Positions 1-11,641 of a stretch of 64,000 bases of DNA are shown piece after piece. This stretch comes from Pezicula radicicola (taxonomy: Eukaryota > Ascomycota > Leotiomycetes > Helotiales > Dermateaceae). The stretch spans positions 1,985 to 65,984 of the forward strand of contig PDUO01000030.1 in assembly GCA_003008705.1 (NCBI GenBank). The letters are read 5' to 3'. The position numbers and the translations under genes were made by a program. The notes beneath the pieces are model-generated. The model was not told the origin of the DNA. It was given only the letters and a program-made list of their open reading frames with translations, and did not search any database. Numbering within the stretch: position 1 is the first letter of the stretch; every line of letters starts with the position of its first letter.

Positions 1-245
1 TATAGATAGAAGATATTATACTTATATATAATACTACTTTAGAAAAGAATATATTATTAATTAGAAAACTAGATTTTAAGTAACTTAGATTATATAAAAT
101 ATATTATACTAATAATAAGAAGGGTTATTATAAACTTAAAGAAATAAATTATAATAAGTTAAAATTAAATAGAACTTATATAGAAAACTATCTAAAGTTA
201 TTTATTAAATATAAATAATACTTCTATTCTCTTAAAGAGAATAAT

Positions 246-276
<31 letters not shown>

Positions 277-3200
277 TTAATAAATCTATCTCTAAAGAGA
301 ATAAATCTATATATAATAAAGTACTAATTATTAAAATAACTATTTAATTACTAACTTTAATAGATAAATAGAAAGTTTAATATATAATTTTTAATAATAA
401 AACTATTAAATAAGAGTCTAGAAGACCTCTATAAATAGAAGTATTTCTTAGCTCTAGGATACTAGAGCTTCTAGTCTTTATATATCTAAAGCTCCTCTTA
501 TTACTAAGAAGAAAGAATATTATAAGTCTATATTTACTAAGTATAATATTCCTTTATTAAAAGATAATAAATTATCCTAATTCTTTTATTCTTTATAACT
601 AGAAGTAGATATAGATTATATACCTTATAATATAGATTAAGGTCTTCCTCTACTATCTAGATACTATATATATAAGAGAGTAATATTATATCTATAGCTT
701 TAGTTTCTAAGAAGTAATACTAAGTACTTAACCCTCTAAAATAAAGGAGGTTAAACTTATAAGAACTTAAAAGAATTTAGGAAATAACCTAGAAGAGCTT
801 TAGTATAGAAGCTAATAACTCTTACCCTAGTATAAAGATAAAAGATATAAAGACTATTTACTTAATTAAAAAGTAATAGACTACTAAGTAAGAACTAATA
901 AATTAATAAGTTTTTTTAAAAATAAATAAAAAGTATCTATAGAAACTATATAGTATTAAACTAAGACTAAAGTCTTAAAAAGATAATAGATTAAAAGGTT
1001 TATAATAAGATAATAATTTCTATAAAGTAAAGAAAGGCTAGTAATAAGTTAATAAGAATCCTTAAAGAAAAAGAGTATAATTAAAATAAAAAAGGATCTT
1101 TAAAAGAGTTTAAAGTCTAAAGGTTAAATATAAGAATTTAAGTAAAATCTAAATAATAATATAATAATAAAATAAATATAAGAATTTTAAGTAGAAAACT
1201 AGATATTTATAAATAGATAAAATAATTAAGAGTCTAGATTCTAGATTTAAAGATTATTAAAAATCTAAGAGTTATTAAAGTTAAAAGTCTAGAAGTCTAG
1301 AGAGATTTAATATTAAATAACTAGAAGATATCCCTAAAAAGAAAAGAGGGTAAGGTTTTTAGGATCCTAAAGTATACTATTTAAATAGTTATATAATCTA
1401 AAGTTAGTAGAAAAAGAAGGTATAAAAAGTAATCTATAAAGGAAGAGTTATAAGGAAAGGTTATAAAGGAGGATAATAACTAAATAAAAGATATAAAGAA
1501 AACTAAGGAAGAGAGCTCTATTAACTTAAAATAGTTTAAACTAAATAATTAAATAAATACTCTCTCTAAAGTAGTATTATAGATTAAAGTTATTATTATT
1601 AATATTATTAATATTATTAATAATTAATAATAAAAAGAAGAGATACTAATAAATTAATATATTATATAAGTAGTTTAGATATATAATTAATAAGACTTAG
1701 AAAAGAAGAAGAAGATACTTTCTAGGAAAAATATTAAAGATTTAAAAATAACTTAAACTATATAAAGATAAAAGTTAAGTTTAAAAGAAGCTTTAAAAGG
1801 GATAAGATAAGTCTATTTCTAAAGGAAATAAAGAAGTTACTATTAATTAGAAATTAACTATTAATTAATAATTAAATAACTATTATATTAATAAGACTAA
1901 AGTAAAAGTTTAGTTTAGATTAAATTAATACTAATATAATATTTAATTTATCTAGATAAAGTATTATAACTTTAAGGTATAATAATAATATAAATCTCCT
2001 TTTTCTAAAGAAGATAATCTTTCTTAAAAGAGAGTTAATCTCTAGGAGAAAATTTATAAATAGATTTAAAACTAAGGTATAAAATATAATTTAGATTAGA
2101 GAAACTAATAATTTAGATTATTATAATAGATATTAATATATATTATAAAAAGAGAGGAAAAAATACTTCTTTTAATAATTATTAAATAAAAGAAATCTAA
2201 AAGTATAAAGTTAAAAATAAATAGTTATTAAATTAAATAATAATAAAAAAAGGATTTAAATTAAATCTTTAAAGTTAATATAGATTTAAGCTAATTATAT
2301 TAAGTAATCTTTAAACTTTAAATAGTTTTAAATATACTTAAAGTATACTTTAAGTAAACTTACTATAATTATTTATTTATAGATAATAATTAAATAAAGA
2401 TATTAAAAGATCTTTTAAAGATTATAAGAAGCTTAAGAGATAGATATATAATAAAAGAATAAAGGAAAAATAATATACTTATATATATTAAAACTAAAGA
2501 ATAAGTAATAAAGAGTAAAAAGAAAGAGATTATTAGAAATTAAAGTTATTATTAAAAGAATTAAACCTAAATATTAATATTATTAGTTTAATCTAAAAAG
2601 TATAAAAAAAGAAAAAAAGAAAATACTCTTTTTTAGTATAATTTATTCTTAAAACTAATATTATTATTAAAGTTTAAATAATAATAAAGAAAGGAAAAAG
2701 AATATTATTAATAATAAAGAATAAATATAAAAATATATATTAATAATATTAGTTTACTCTAATATATATAAAAGTATATAAATAAAAAGGAAAAAAGTAC
2801 TTTTCTTTTATATTATATATTAAATATAAAGATAAAGATATTATTAAAGTAAGATAATAATAAAAGTTTAATTAGAAGTTTTTAAAAGTTAACTAAAAGA
2901 AGAAAAAAAGAGAAAAGATACTTATTTATATTATTAGAAAAAGAAGATAAAATTATTATAATTTAAAGTTTATTATAAAAGTAAAGATTTTAATAAACTT
3001 AGAATTATAAAATAATATTAGTTTATTTTATAATACTATAAAAAAAGAGAGATAGATTTTATTAATATATAGTTTATTAATAGTAAAAGAAATTATTAAT
3101 CTTAGATAAAGTTATTAATAAAAAGAAAAATTTAAATTAAAGATTAATCTATAATTAGAGATAATAATAAAAGAAAAAAGAAGAAGATTATTTATTAAAG

Positions 3201-4367
3201 AAAATAGAAAGTTTATATAAGTTTAAGAGTTTAAGATTAAAAGTAAAGTTATAAATATAGTTTTTAAAAAAGTTAAATTTTAAATTAAAATTAATAATAA
3301 AGTAAATAACTTTAAAAAAACCTTATTATATTAAATTAATTTAGTTTTTAATTAGTATTCTTTAAGAATAAAAAGAAGAAAATACTTTCTTTTATTAAAT
3401 AATTTATTAATAATATTATTAATAGAATAATTATTAAAATTAATTTAAAAGAGATTATTAAAATTAAAAAAAGAAGTAAAAAGTAATTATTTTAAAAGAT
3501 TATTATATAAGTAATAAATATTATATAAAATATATTAAACTATTAATAAAATTATCCTTTATTTTAATATTATAATCTACTATTATTATTCTTTTATATA
3601 TTTATTTTATTCTTAAATTTTATATTTAATTTTCTCTAGAATTTAAAAAAAACTAAAACTACTTAAGGGTAAGTAGTTAAAGGAAGAGGGAGATAAATAT
3701 ATTAGAGTAAGTTTTATTTTTAATTAAATAATTTAACTTAGTCTAAATTACTATATAAAAGTTTAAATAAGAAGTTTTAAAAATAATAATAATTTAATAT
3801 TCTTTTATATTTACTTTATCTTTAATAATTTTAATAATTTTAATTATATTATATAATTATATTCTATATTTATTTATTATCTTATATTATAATCTTTACT
3901 TTATATCTTATATTTTTATATATATAGTTTAGAGATTTACTCTTTTATAATACTTCTTTTTATATATAAACTAAATTAATTTTATTAATAAGATAATATA
4001 AAAATATATATATTAAAGAAGATAAGAAAATAGTTTAAGAAGTATAAAATTTAGATTATTAACTAGTCTATATATAGTCTAGATATAAATCTAATTAAAT
4101 ATATCTAGTAAATAATAAAGTTTATTTTATATAGATAATATTTAGAGATTTATTTATTAAAGAATAATTAAACTAATATAAAAGTTTTAAAGGGTTAGAT
4201 TAAAGAGGTATAAGAGGTAGTTCTATAAGAGCTTATTAATAAATTTATTCTTTCTATACTAAAGAGAGTATAAGCTCTATATAAGGTAAAGGGCTAGTAT
4301 ACTAAATATTAAAACTCTAAATTAAAGCTTTTAAATAAATATATTATTAGATTTTTATCTATTTTAT
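1..4367. repeat. RIP-saturated AT-rich repeat block
   Basis: I read every line of this stretch and found no CA, TG or CG dinucleotide on the printed strand; since CA and TG are complements, both strands lack them. CC, CT, AC, GC, GG, AG and GT all remain, so this is not merely low GC. It is the end point expected of RIP, which turns CpA into TpA in duplicated DNA, plus loss of CpG. No ATG codon can exist here, and stops are dense in all frames. A (TAA)n run lies at about 248-276. The parent transposon class cannot be told from what is left. The first TG appears at 4368. Confidence 0.93.
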
Positions 4368-5386
4368 TGGGTTTTTAAATAGACTAGGAAGACTAAGTAG
4401 GATAAATAGGAAATGGTAGGGTATTATATAATATAGAGCATGTACAAAGACTTTTTGAACCGAATTTTTATATATGATGAAATTGGCTGCTAACCCGCAG
4501 CTTCAAAATCGACGACAGCCCACTACCAATCTTGGATTTTTGTGCTTGGATTTTCGGCAGTTATGTCTGCAAATCTGCCCTTGAAAAGGCTTGCAAGGCA
4601 CAACATTGCCGATGATAATCCAATCTATTTCCTGTATCTCGAAGCAAGTACTGTACTTGTGGTGACATGAAGCTCGGATACAGTTGTGTAGAGTGCTTCT
4701 CACAATTTCGGCCCCGCGGTCCCGGATCGTTGCGGGCCCACATTATCCCCACACTCTTTGTTGACATTAAAGTGACTTCAACATGGTTCCCCGCGAAGAA
4801 TGAGGTTCAGAGCACACTTAATGTCGGCTCCACATAGAAAAAGGAGCCAAATTCTCTGCGGGAGTACCCAGATTAGCTGCAGGCCAATATCTACCAATCT
4901 GTACGGGAACTTTTTCGCTCTGAAATTCTTACTTTAGAGCTAAGTTCATCTTGATCATTGGCCAATTGAAACTTTGTAATATTGGTTATTTTCTCATTAC
5001 GCGTCCTGTGGTGGCACATCTTATCCCATTCAGAAGTATATGTCAGTATATGGACAAACCGCCGGTTTTTGCTGTCTGCGTAACGGCCCCATGGAGAAGT
5101 TGACAGTAGTATACTTAGTTACCGTGCGTACAACTCTCATCTATTACCACATTCTAAAGCTAAGATGCGGGGTATGAATGAGCAAGCAAGCCTTTCCATG
5201 GCGTATTAGTTGTAAAATCAAACTTATAAATATGGAGTCCTTGGCCACAAGATAAGGATCAAACTGGTTCATCCGATCTCAGCTCTTCAACTTCTTTTGC
5301 GGGGAAAGTTATTTCTACTCGATCACTTAGTGGACTCCACTACCGAACACTACTCGGATAACGATCTCTCTACTATCAAGTCAAAG
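4368..5386. other. Intergenic, edge of AT-rich block
   Basis: Base composition switches within tens of bases from RIP-saturated to ordinary. Only short, unsupported ORFs of 66-68 codons occur on the minus strand near 4503-4767. I see no convincing gene. The 3' part is the promoter of the secreted-protein gene starting at 5387. Confidence 0.6.
5225..5232 (+). promoter_or_regulatory. TATA-like box
   Basis: TATAAATA lies about 155 bp upstream of the chosen start of the secreted-protein gene, a plausible TATA element. Position and sequence only; no other support. Confidence 0.35.
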
Positions 5387-6938
5387 ATGTTCTCTCTGAT
5401 TGTGTTCTGTCTCTCGCTTACGAGAATTACCACAGCAGCTCTTACCATCTCCGACCCCAGTGATGTTATTTCACCTTCATTATGGGCTGCAGACAATGCT
5501 ATTATACCCGACTACAATGACCCATTCCTAAGCGTCCAACCAAGTCCTATCATAGCAGTTTATGACTTTGAAGGAAATTCAACAGCTATCGACCACGAAT
5601 CATTTTCGACCTTTGAGAACCAGACCAGTGTTATTCTCGTTGCGAACGGCGCGGAGCTGAATTTGTCCTATGTCGATGTTCTGAAAGAAGGCTACTATTT
5701 GGATCTGATTGAGTCAAGTTTCTGGGGTTTCAATGCAGCAATCAATGTGGTCAGTAGTGTATATCAGATTTCTACAAGCACTTACTCACAATTACAGGCA
5801 AATGCGAGCACAGCTTACTTCAATCATCTAAATGTCACTGTCCACAATGGAGCTGCAAATATCTACGCCTACGGAACTGATACTGTTGTGTATATTAACG
5901 ACGCTTGGCTTTACAGCTCAGGCCCTGTCTCTCACGGAAGTATGTGCCCAACGTCTCAAAACAGAATTTCCCCATCCGAGTTCAAAACTCGTTGCCCCAG
6001 AATTATTTTTAAGTTGACCAGAAGTTACAAAGAATAAATGAACTAATTCCGAGTTTTTGACTGTAGTTTATGCATCTGGGAACGGCACTGTATACGCTAC
6101 CAATGTACAGCAGTACTCAGGCGGAAGACGCTCTTCGTCATTCTCTGGAGACAGCCCAGCGGGATATGTACATGTCTCAGATTCAATAGCACATGCTGCT
6201 GGAATTGGGAGTGCAACATTCTACGCACTCGGCGAGATTTACGCCGACAATGTCGTTTCTCTTTCTGAAAATGGACCGGTTGTCTTCATGGATGGCGCGC
6301 AGAAAGCTTATTTGACTAACTGTGATGCTACTGCCGGTTTACTTGGCGGTGTTGCCATCTTCTCCTCTTCAGTAAGGCAGTCAGGAGCCATTCTCTCTCT
6401 AACCAGTTCCAAAATCACTACTCTTGGCGAAACAATGCCAGGACTTTGGTTTGGAAATGTTATTATTGATGTTTCTATCAATGACACTGAACTCGTTACT
6501 CCAAGCGGTATACTTGTTGTTTCGAATTTCTCGCAGATCACCCAAGACTTCGATTATTACGCTGACTACGCTCAACAATCCAATCTTGCACCTGCAGAGG
6601 TTTACGTCACTGTTGCCGATTCTGATTTGGTTGGAGATCTCGTTGCCTACAACGGAAGTTCTATCAGCTGGTCTTTGACCTCCCACAGTAACTGGACTGG
6701 AACTGCCTACTCAGGGTACGGGGACGCTTATTTCGACGTCTATCTCGATGCAACTTCCTTCTGGACACTCACAAATACAACAACTGTCCAGAACCTCACG
6801 AGCGCTGATTCTACTCTTTCTAACATCTACAGTAATGGATTTGACCTTTATTATAATACAAGCGCGACGGATAATGCGTATTTGGATGGGAAGACGGTGG
6901 CGTTGAACGGAGGTGGAAGCGCAATTCCAAGTTCGTAA
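5387..6938 (+). CDS. Secreted beta-helix-like protein
   Basis: Exons 5387-5939 and 6067-6938, 474 residues; the 127-bp intron starts GTATGT, has a CTAAT branch site and ends TAG, and the phases match (1 then 2). The ATG at 5387 is preferred to an open frame reaching back to 5297 because it starts directly with a signal peptide (MFSLIVFCLSLTRITTAA). The mature part is rich in Ser, Thr, Asn, Tyr and Val with many N-x-S/T sites and repeated short strands carrying G-x-N and V-x-V patterns, as in right-handed parallel beta-helix proteins of fungal cell surfaces. No catalytic motif is visible. It is the first gene after the RIP block, a common place for fast-evolving secreted proteins. Function unknown. 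Confidence 0.72.
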
Positions 6939-7733
6939 TAGATAGGTGAAGCTGTGCAAAGAGGATGTGCTCAGGGGTTTGAAGTATTGGTTGTTCGCGT
7001 AAGACATTCAAAATGCTTGTAAAGCTAGCTACGGCGCATGCTTTTAAACTCATCAAGTAATTGTTGATATTGGCTCCGAAGTGACCAATACTCGGGAGAT
7101 TTTTTTACTTTATAGTTGTTTAATCTAGATAACTCACTTCACTTTAACTTCAGGAACTTATTCAAGTGACTTACATTTCTTTATCTGTGATAAAGCAAAA
7201 AATGTGCATAAATGACAAAGTAAATGCATGGCTTATTTTATCTCTGCTAATTTCTTTTCCCTTGCTGAACCCTAGGTACAGAGTCATCGACTTTTAACAG
7301 CCGTAGACAGATGCTTGGATTAATTTAAACTCACATCGAAAAACTTCGATTTGAGCAAAACTTCTTTAAGGTAGATACGAGCAATGCAAGAAACAGAAGT
7401 CATGTTATGTTTTCTAGAGCAAGAACTAAGGTATCTAACTTTTATATATACTCCCTATACCTCTACAGGTTGCGCTCTAATATTATAGGGTAATCGTGTC
7501 CCTTCTATTTTTAGGTGTGAAGTAACACTAGGAGAAATAGTTAATTACTAGCTTTTATACGCTAAGCCCCATGCAGCAATAGTCTAACCGTATCTAACCC
7601 ATTTCTTTTTAGCAAGTACTAGTCAGAGGTCAACTTCGTTAAAACTGGGCCTTGAGTAGTTCCCACACACATCTCTCTCCACTTCCATACCTCCTCCTCC
7701 ACTACTCACTTTCATATTCCTACGCTTACTAAA
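6939..7733. other. Intergenic spacer
   Basis: No gene seen. Around 7105-7175 there are degenerate copies of the 18-bp unit (TTGRGTAACTCACTTGAT-like) that recurs elsewhere in the window. The last 100 bp are pyrimidine-rich, as expected of a fungal promoter and leader. Confidence 0.5.
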
Positions 7734-8744
7734 ATGCGACGGAAACAGAAGCAATCTCGATACCCTGATGGGAAATTCATGAGCAAGTCAGATATTGCCG
7801 CCGCACTTGCAGAGTCAAAAAACGTTGTTATAAAGCCTAACTTAGACAAGTGCTTCATTCTTGAGAAAATCTCTATAGAACTGCGGTTTCTTATTTATGA
7901 CCACATCATCCACGACCGAAAAATCTACAAGACCATCCCAGCTACAGTCCGAAAGAAAGGCAGATGCGACAACAACCCTTGGCAGGAACAAGCACGCAGA
8001 ATTAATATCCATGAGTGGCTGCCATGCCCAAAGAGTCGTAGGAAGGCGGCTTACCTTGCAAATACTCTGCAAGCGCTTTCACAAACATGTGTTCAACACC
8101 GCGACGAAATTGAAAACTGGTATAGCACTAAGCCGTGGCTGCGGAAAAGCCCAAGTCCATTACTCGGCATTTTTGATCCGCAGACAACAGAGTTTTACCT
8201 TTTTGTTTCGGCATCCAATCGTCTAAATGAGCATTCAGTAGTATACCAACGTCTTGTCAATTTCTTGAATAACAGGGTTCACACGGCAGAAATGAGGCAT
8301 CTTCGAATTGAGCTAGATCATAGCATAGTGGATTCTGACTCTGGCTCTGAATCTGTCTTTGACTCCGACCTCTCCTTGCGCACGGAAATCATGACGTACA
8401 AGATTATGCATCTAAGACGCACTTTGGAATCGAGCCTTATAGCATGGAACAAACACGATACCCCAAATACACCGTTTGGCTATTCACTGTTACTAAACGG
8501 AAACAGGAAGAGAAAACGATATCCTATTGTACGTTCTGGCCATCTTGACAGCTTTGACTTTGACTTGAGCCAACAAGGGAAATTAGAGAGGGTTTCAATT
8601 TGGGATGAAAGAAAAGGATTCAAGCTCAAAATAATCTTAATAGAAGGCCTCTCGTGGTATTCACGTGCAGAAGAACTTAACAGTGATTTGGAGGGCTCTA
8701 GCTCCGAGGATGAAGGTTTCAGCTCCGAGGACGAGGAAAAGTAA
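7734..8744 (+). CDS. 2EXR/F-box-like hypothetical protein
   Basis: Single-exon ORF of 336 residues from an ATG in AAAATG context. Residues about 40-65 (LEKISIELRFLIYDHII) match the LPxEIRxxIYxxxL pattern of fungal 2EXR/F-box-like proteins; the rest is typical of that large, mostly uncharacterised family. The N-terminus is basic (MRRKQKQSR). The C-terminus is very acidic with a short duplication (GSSSEDEGFSSEDEEK). No signal peptide or membrane segment. A protein-interaction role is likely, but partner and process are unknown. Confidence 0.62.
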   Translation: MRRKQKQSRYPDGKFMSKSDIAAALAESKNVVIKPNLDKCFILEKISIELRFLIYDHIIHDRKIYKTIPATVRKKGRCDNNPWQEQARRINIHEWLPCPKSRRKAAYLANTLQALSQTCVQHRDEIENWYSTKPWLRKSPSPLLGIFDPQTTEFYLFVSASNRLNEHSVVYQRLVNFLNNRVHTAEMRHLRIELDHSIVDSDSGSESVFDSDLSLRTEIMTYKIMHLRRTLESSLIAWNKHDTPNTPFGYSLLLNGNRKRKRYPIVRSGHLDSFDFDLSQQGKLERVSIWDERKGFKLKIILIEGLSWYSRAEELNSDLEGSSSEDEGFSSEDEEK

Positions 8745-9209
8745 GGACGAGGAAGCTGAGTTTAGCCCCGTAAACCTAAGGGCTAGAGATAGTTGTGTCT
8801 AGGCTATGAATACTTCATAAAGGAAATCTATATAACTCTTAAATGTACACACTTAGAAGAAAACTTGCATTATTATCACACATAGGTAGCTATACTGTCA
8901 AAGTCTAGTTAAATACTTTTGTGCTATCAATATGCAATACTTAGTCTTTCAGAGTATAGAAACTCGAACATCAACTCGAATAACTCATTTGACTGGAGTA
9001 ACTTACTTTAAAGCGATCCTCTTAAATTGAGTAATATAGCACAATTACGCTAGGGATTCACGAGATTAAGCAATTCATGAATTTGTCCGCATGGATCCTT
9101 GAACCTCTTTGATTGTATTGGGTCTAGCAGTTACAGCATGAGTGGATGTGTTGCTTAATCACAATATAAAAATTCTTTGGAAAGAAACGAACCCCTCAAG
9201 AATACGACT
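8745..9209. other. Convergent intergenic spacer
   Basis: No gene seen. It contains two or three degenerate copies of the 18-bp minisatellite unit at about 8965-9040 (for example CGAATAACTCATTTGACT). Confidence 0.45.
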
Positions 9210-10282
9210 TCAAATTGGTAATGTCGAGTTCGCTAGGACACAAGTCCCCAAAACATTCCCTTCCATCCTCGCTGTCGCATTAACAATCAAGTTTTGCAGT
9301 GGACTAGTTCCACACTTCAATCCCAACGCAAAACTCTGGGCTACAATTCCAGCAAGGTACGGAGAGGTATGTGTATGGTCAATTGGGTAGTTAGCATCGA
9401 TGACTGTAAGTCCTAAGTTGAACATTGCTTGGGCTGTATATTGTCCGTGTGGAACAAAGTAAACCCCTGCGGAAGGGCCGCCGAGTTCCGCAACTGCTAG
9501 CCTTATGAAATAAAAGAGTCAGGCTAAGTTGGGAATGGAAGTGGAGCTTGCAATTCTTACCAAGCGTAATAAGTAAACCGATTAGGTGCGTAGGTGTAAT
9601 TTCCAGTCTCCCACGGGTTATCGGGAGTAGGCGAGGATATCACAACTCTCGCACCTTTTGCTAAAAACATCTTCGAGGCTTGAATTATGTAGGTATCATA
9701 TGTCTGGACAATCTCCGTGGCATTACTAAAACATAGATCAGCCTAAGTACTGTCATATATCGTTTTCTAAACATACGCATATACAGTTGGGCATGTCTGG
9801 TTTCCTAAGATCAATCATTAGCATAATCACTTCGAAAAGTAATAGAAGTGCAGCATACCATCTCCCGGACAATCAGCCCTTCCATTATCGGCACTGGCAG
9901 GATAAGGGCTACCACCATCATTATGTCCAAACTCAATAACCACCCAGTCACCAGGTCTCAAAGCTTTCTCAACATAATTAAACCGGCCTTCTCTGGTGTA
10001 ACTGCGGGCACTTCTACCAGCGACAGCAGAGTTATTGACAAGGATTTCTTCTGAGTTCAGACTGTATTTCAAATACTCTCCCCAACCTTCTGTCCCAGTG
10101 CCAGGAGCATCACCATTCAGTGCCATAGTGCTGTCGCCACACAAGTAAACTGTAGGGAGGTGTGGGGGGTATTGATGGTTGGGAATCTCTACATCTCGCG
10201 GGGAAATTGGTGGAACAGCTGTTGCGGCCGCAAAGGCAAAATAAATTGCAGGTAAACGAAGAGTTTGTATCTTGTAAATCAT
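9210..10282 (-). CDS. Rhamnogalacturonan acetylesterase (CE12)
   Basis: Exons in coding order 10282-9859, 9804-9777, 9725-9561, 9501-9210; 302 residues, all phases consistent, including a 28-bp second exon. A signal peptide covers about residues 1-23. SGNH-hydrolase blocks are all present: GDST (nucleophile Ser about 51), a Gly block, the GHNDGG block, and [13 protein letters not shown] near the C-terminus carrying the catalytic Asp and His. Length and order match fungal rhamnogalacturonan acetylesterases, which remove acetyl groups from the rhamnogalacturonan I backbone of pectin so that lyases and hydrolases can act. Secreted. It suggests growth on plant cell walls. Confidence 0.92.
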
Positions 10283-11641
10283 ACTTGGAGGGTATTTTTT
10301 GTGAGCTGTAAAGTCTGAGTATTAATTAAATTGTCTTTAGGAAACTTTCAGGAAGGTGAGTGACTACTGCTTCTTATACCCTAAACAATCCCTGATAAAT
10401 AAAGTTATTGCATCCTTTCGAGACACAGAAGAGGTACAGTGGATAAATGCGAGGCCCAATCGATCTAGCAAGGAAGACCAGATTTCCGTCCCCGTTGTAG
10501 ATCACTTAATGGTCCCCACCTTCTCCTTCCCCGCACGTACCCCTTTGTAGATTCAAGCAAGGAATATCGGCTCAAACCGAAAGTCAACACAAAAGCTTAG
10601 CGTAGCTTAGCTCGCGGGGTTGCGTATGGATACTAAAGCTAATGAAAAAAGCATGTTCATATTCCGTGGGGTCTGTAAAGGTGAACTACACTATTCGGCA
10701 ACTAAAAGAATACAATGTGGTCTCTATACTTATAGATCCAAAGAGAAAGCAAAGTTTACTCACGACACTCTAGAACAAGTAAAATATTCGACCTTCCCCA
10801 TTAACAAATATTGCGTCATTGATAACCTGAAATTAAGGTATATGGACGATTTTGATAGTCAGGTACCGGGTTGTGAACAAGAAAGGAGCCACCAATATAA
10901 TCAGAGATCTCTTGGCGGTGAAAGTTCTGCCAGATGCCGTCGGGTTAAATGACACCGAGGAGCTTTAAGATTGAGTTGAGGGCACTATGAAAAATACTAT
11001 TCAATGTATAAATGACATCCGTTCAACCGAATTTTTTTTCCCAGTCTGCTGTTGCGCCTTTGTATAATCTGCGTAGCAGCATATTTTTTTTCCCCTTTTT
11101 TTTCCACCACAGACTGATGCTCCACGAAGGAGTGCTTCTGTACTATATTTGAAGGTATAAACCCACTTCAAATTTATCTTGGTCTTTTGAGTATTGAACT
11201 TACATCTCTTAAATTAATTGCAACTGGTTGAGCACAGAGGTCAGTTTTTCTAACCGACGAGGTGAGTTCGCTATTTTGATGAGTTCTAAGTTTCGAGAAT
11301 TGTAAAGAGACAAGGTGGGTAACAATATCTAGCTTAATTTCGGAATCAAATCGAGCCATAGTACTTCTGTTTATGTGTATCGTAGTGGATAATATATATC
11401 TCTTTTCTCCTGGAAAGTGAAATTGTCTAAGCGAAACGACACAAGCGAGTGATCAAATCGACTCAAATACGCTGTCACATGATTAAGAGCATTTCTGAGC
11501 CCAGAGCATTCTGAAAGTTTGCATTTCTCGCCCAAACAAGTATTTAATTTAACAGTTAACATGAATTGTAGCTTTTGCCTGACCTGAGGTTGCAGCTCCG
11601 CAATGCACCGATAAGTTTCCAAGTGTTCTCTAACTCCAATC
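10283..11641. other. Intergenic spacer
   Basis: No supported gene. ORFs at 10620-10952 (+), 11174-11359 (-) and 11371-11622 (-) lack domains, good starts or homologue-like composition. T-rich runs occur near 11030-11105. Confidence 0.45.

Noticed and set aside
1..4367. Mitochondrial or plasmid origin for the AT-rich block
   Set aside because: Mitochondrial DNA would keep ATG codons and CA/TG; their total absence fits RIP of nuclear repeats instead.
10620..10952. 110-codon ORF
   Set aside because: No ATG at its start, no recognisable domain, and composition like the surrounding spacer.
11215..11290. tRNA-like stretch (GGTTGAGCA plus GAGTTCG)
   Set aside because: The anticodon stem has a mismatch with a nine-base loop, and no acceptor or T-stem pairing is found; at most a decayed tRNA or SINE trace.
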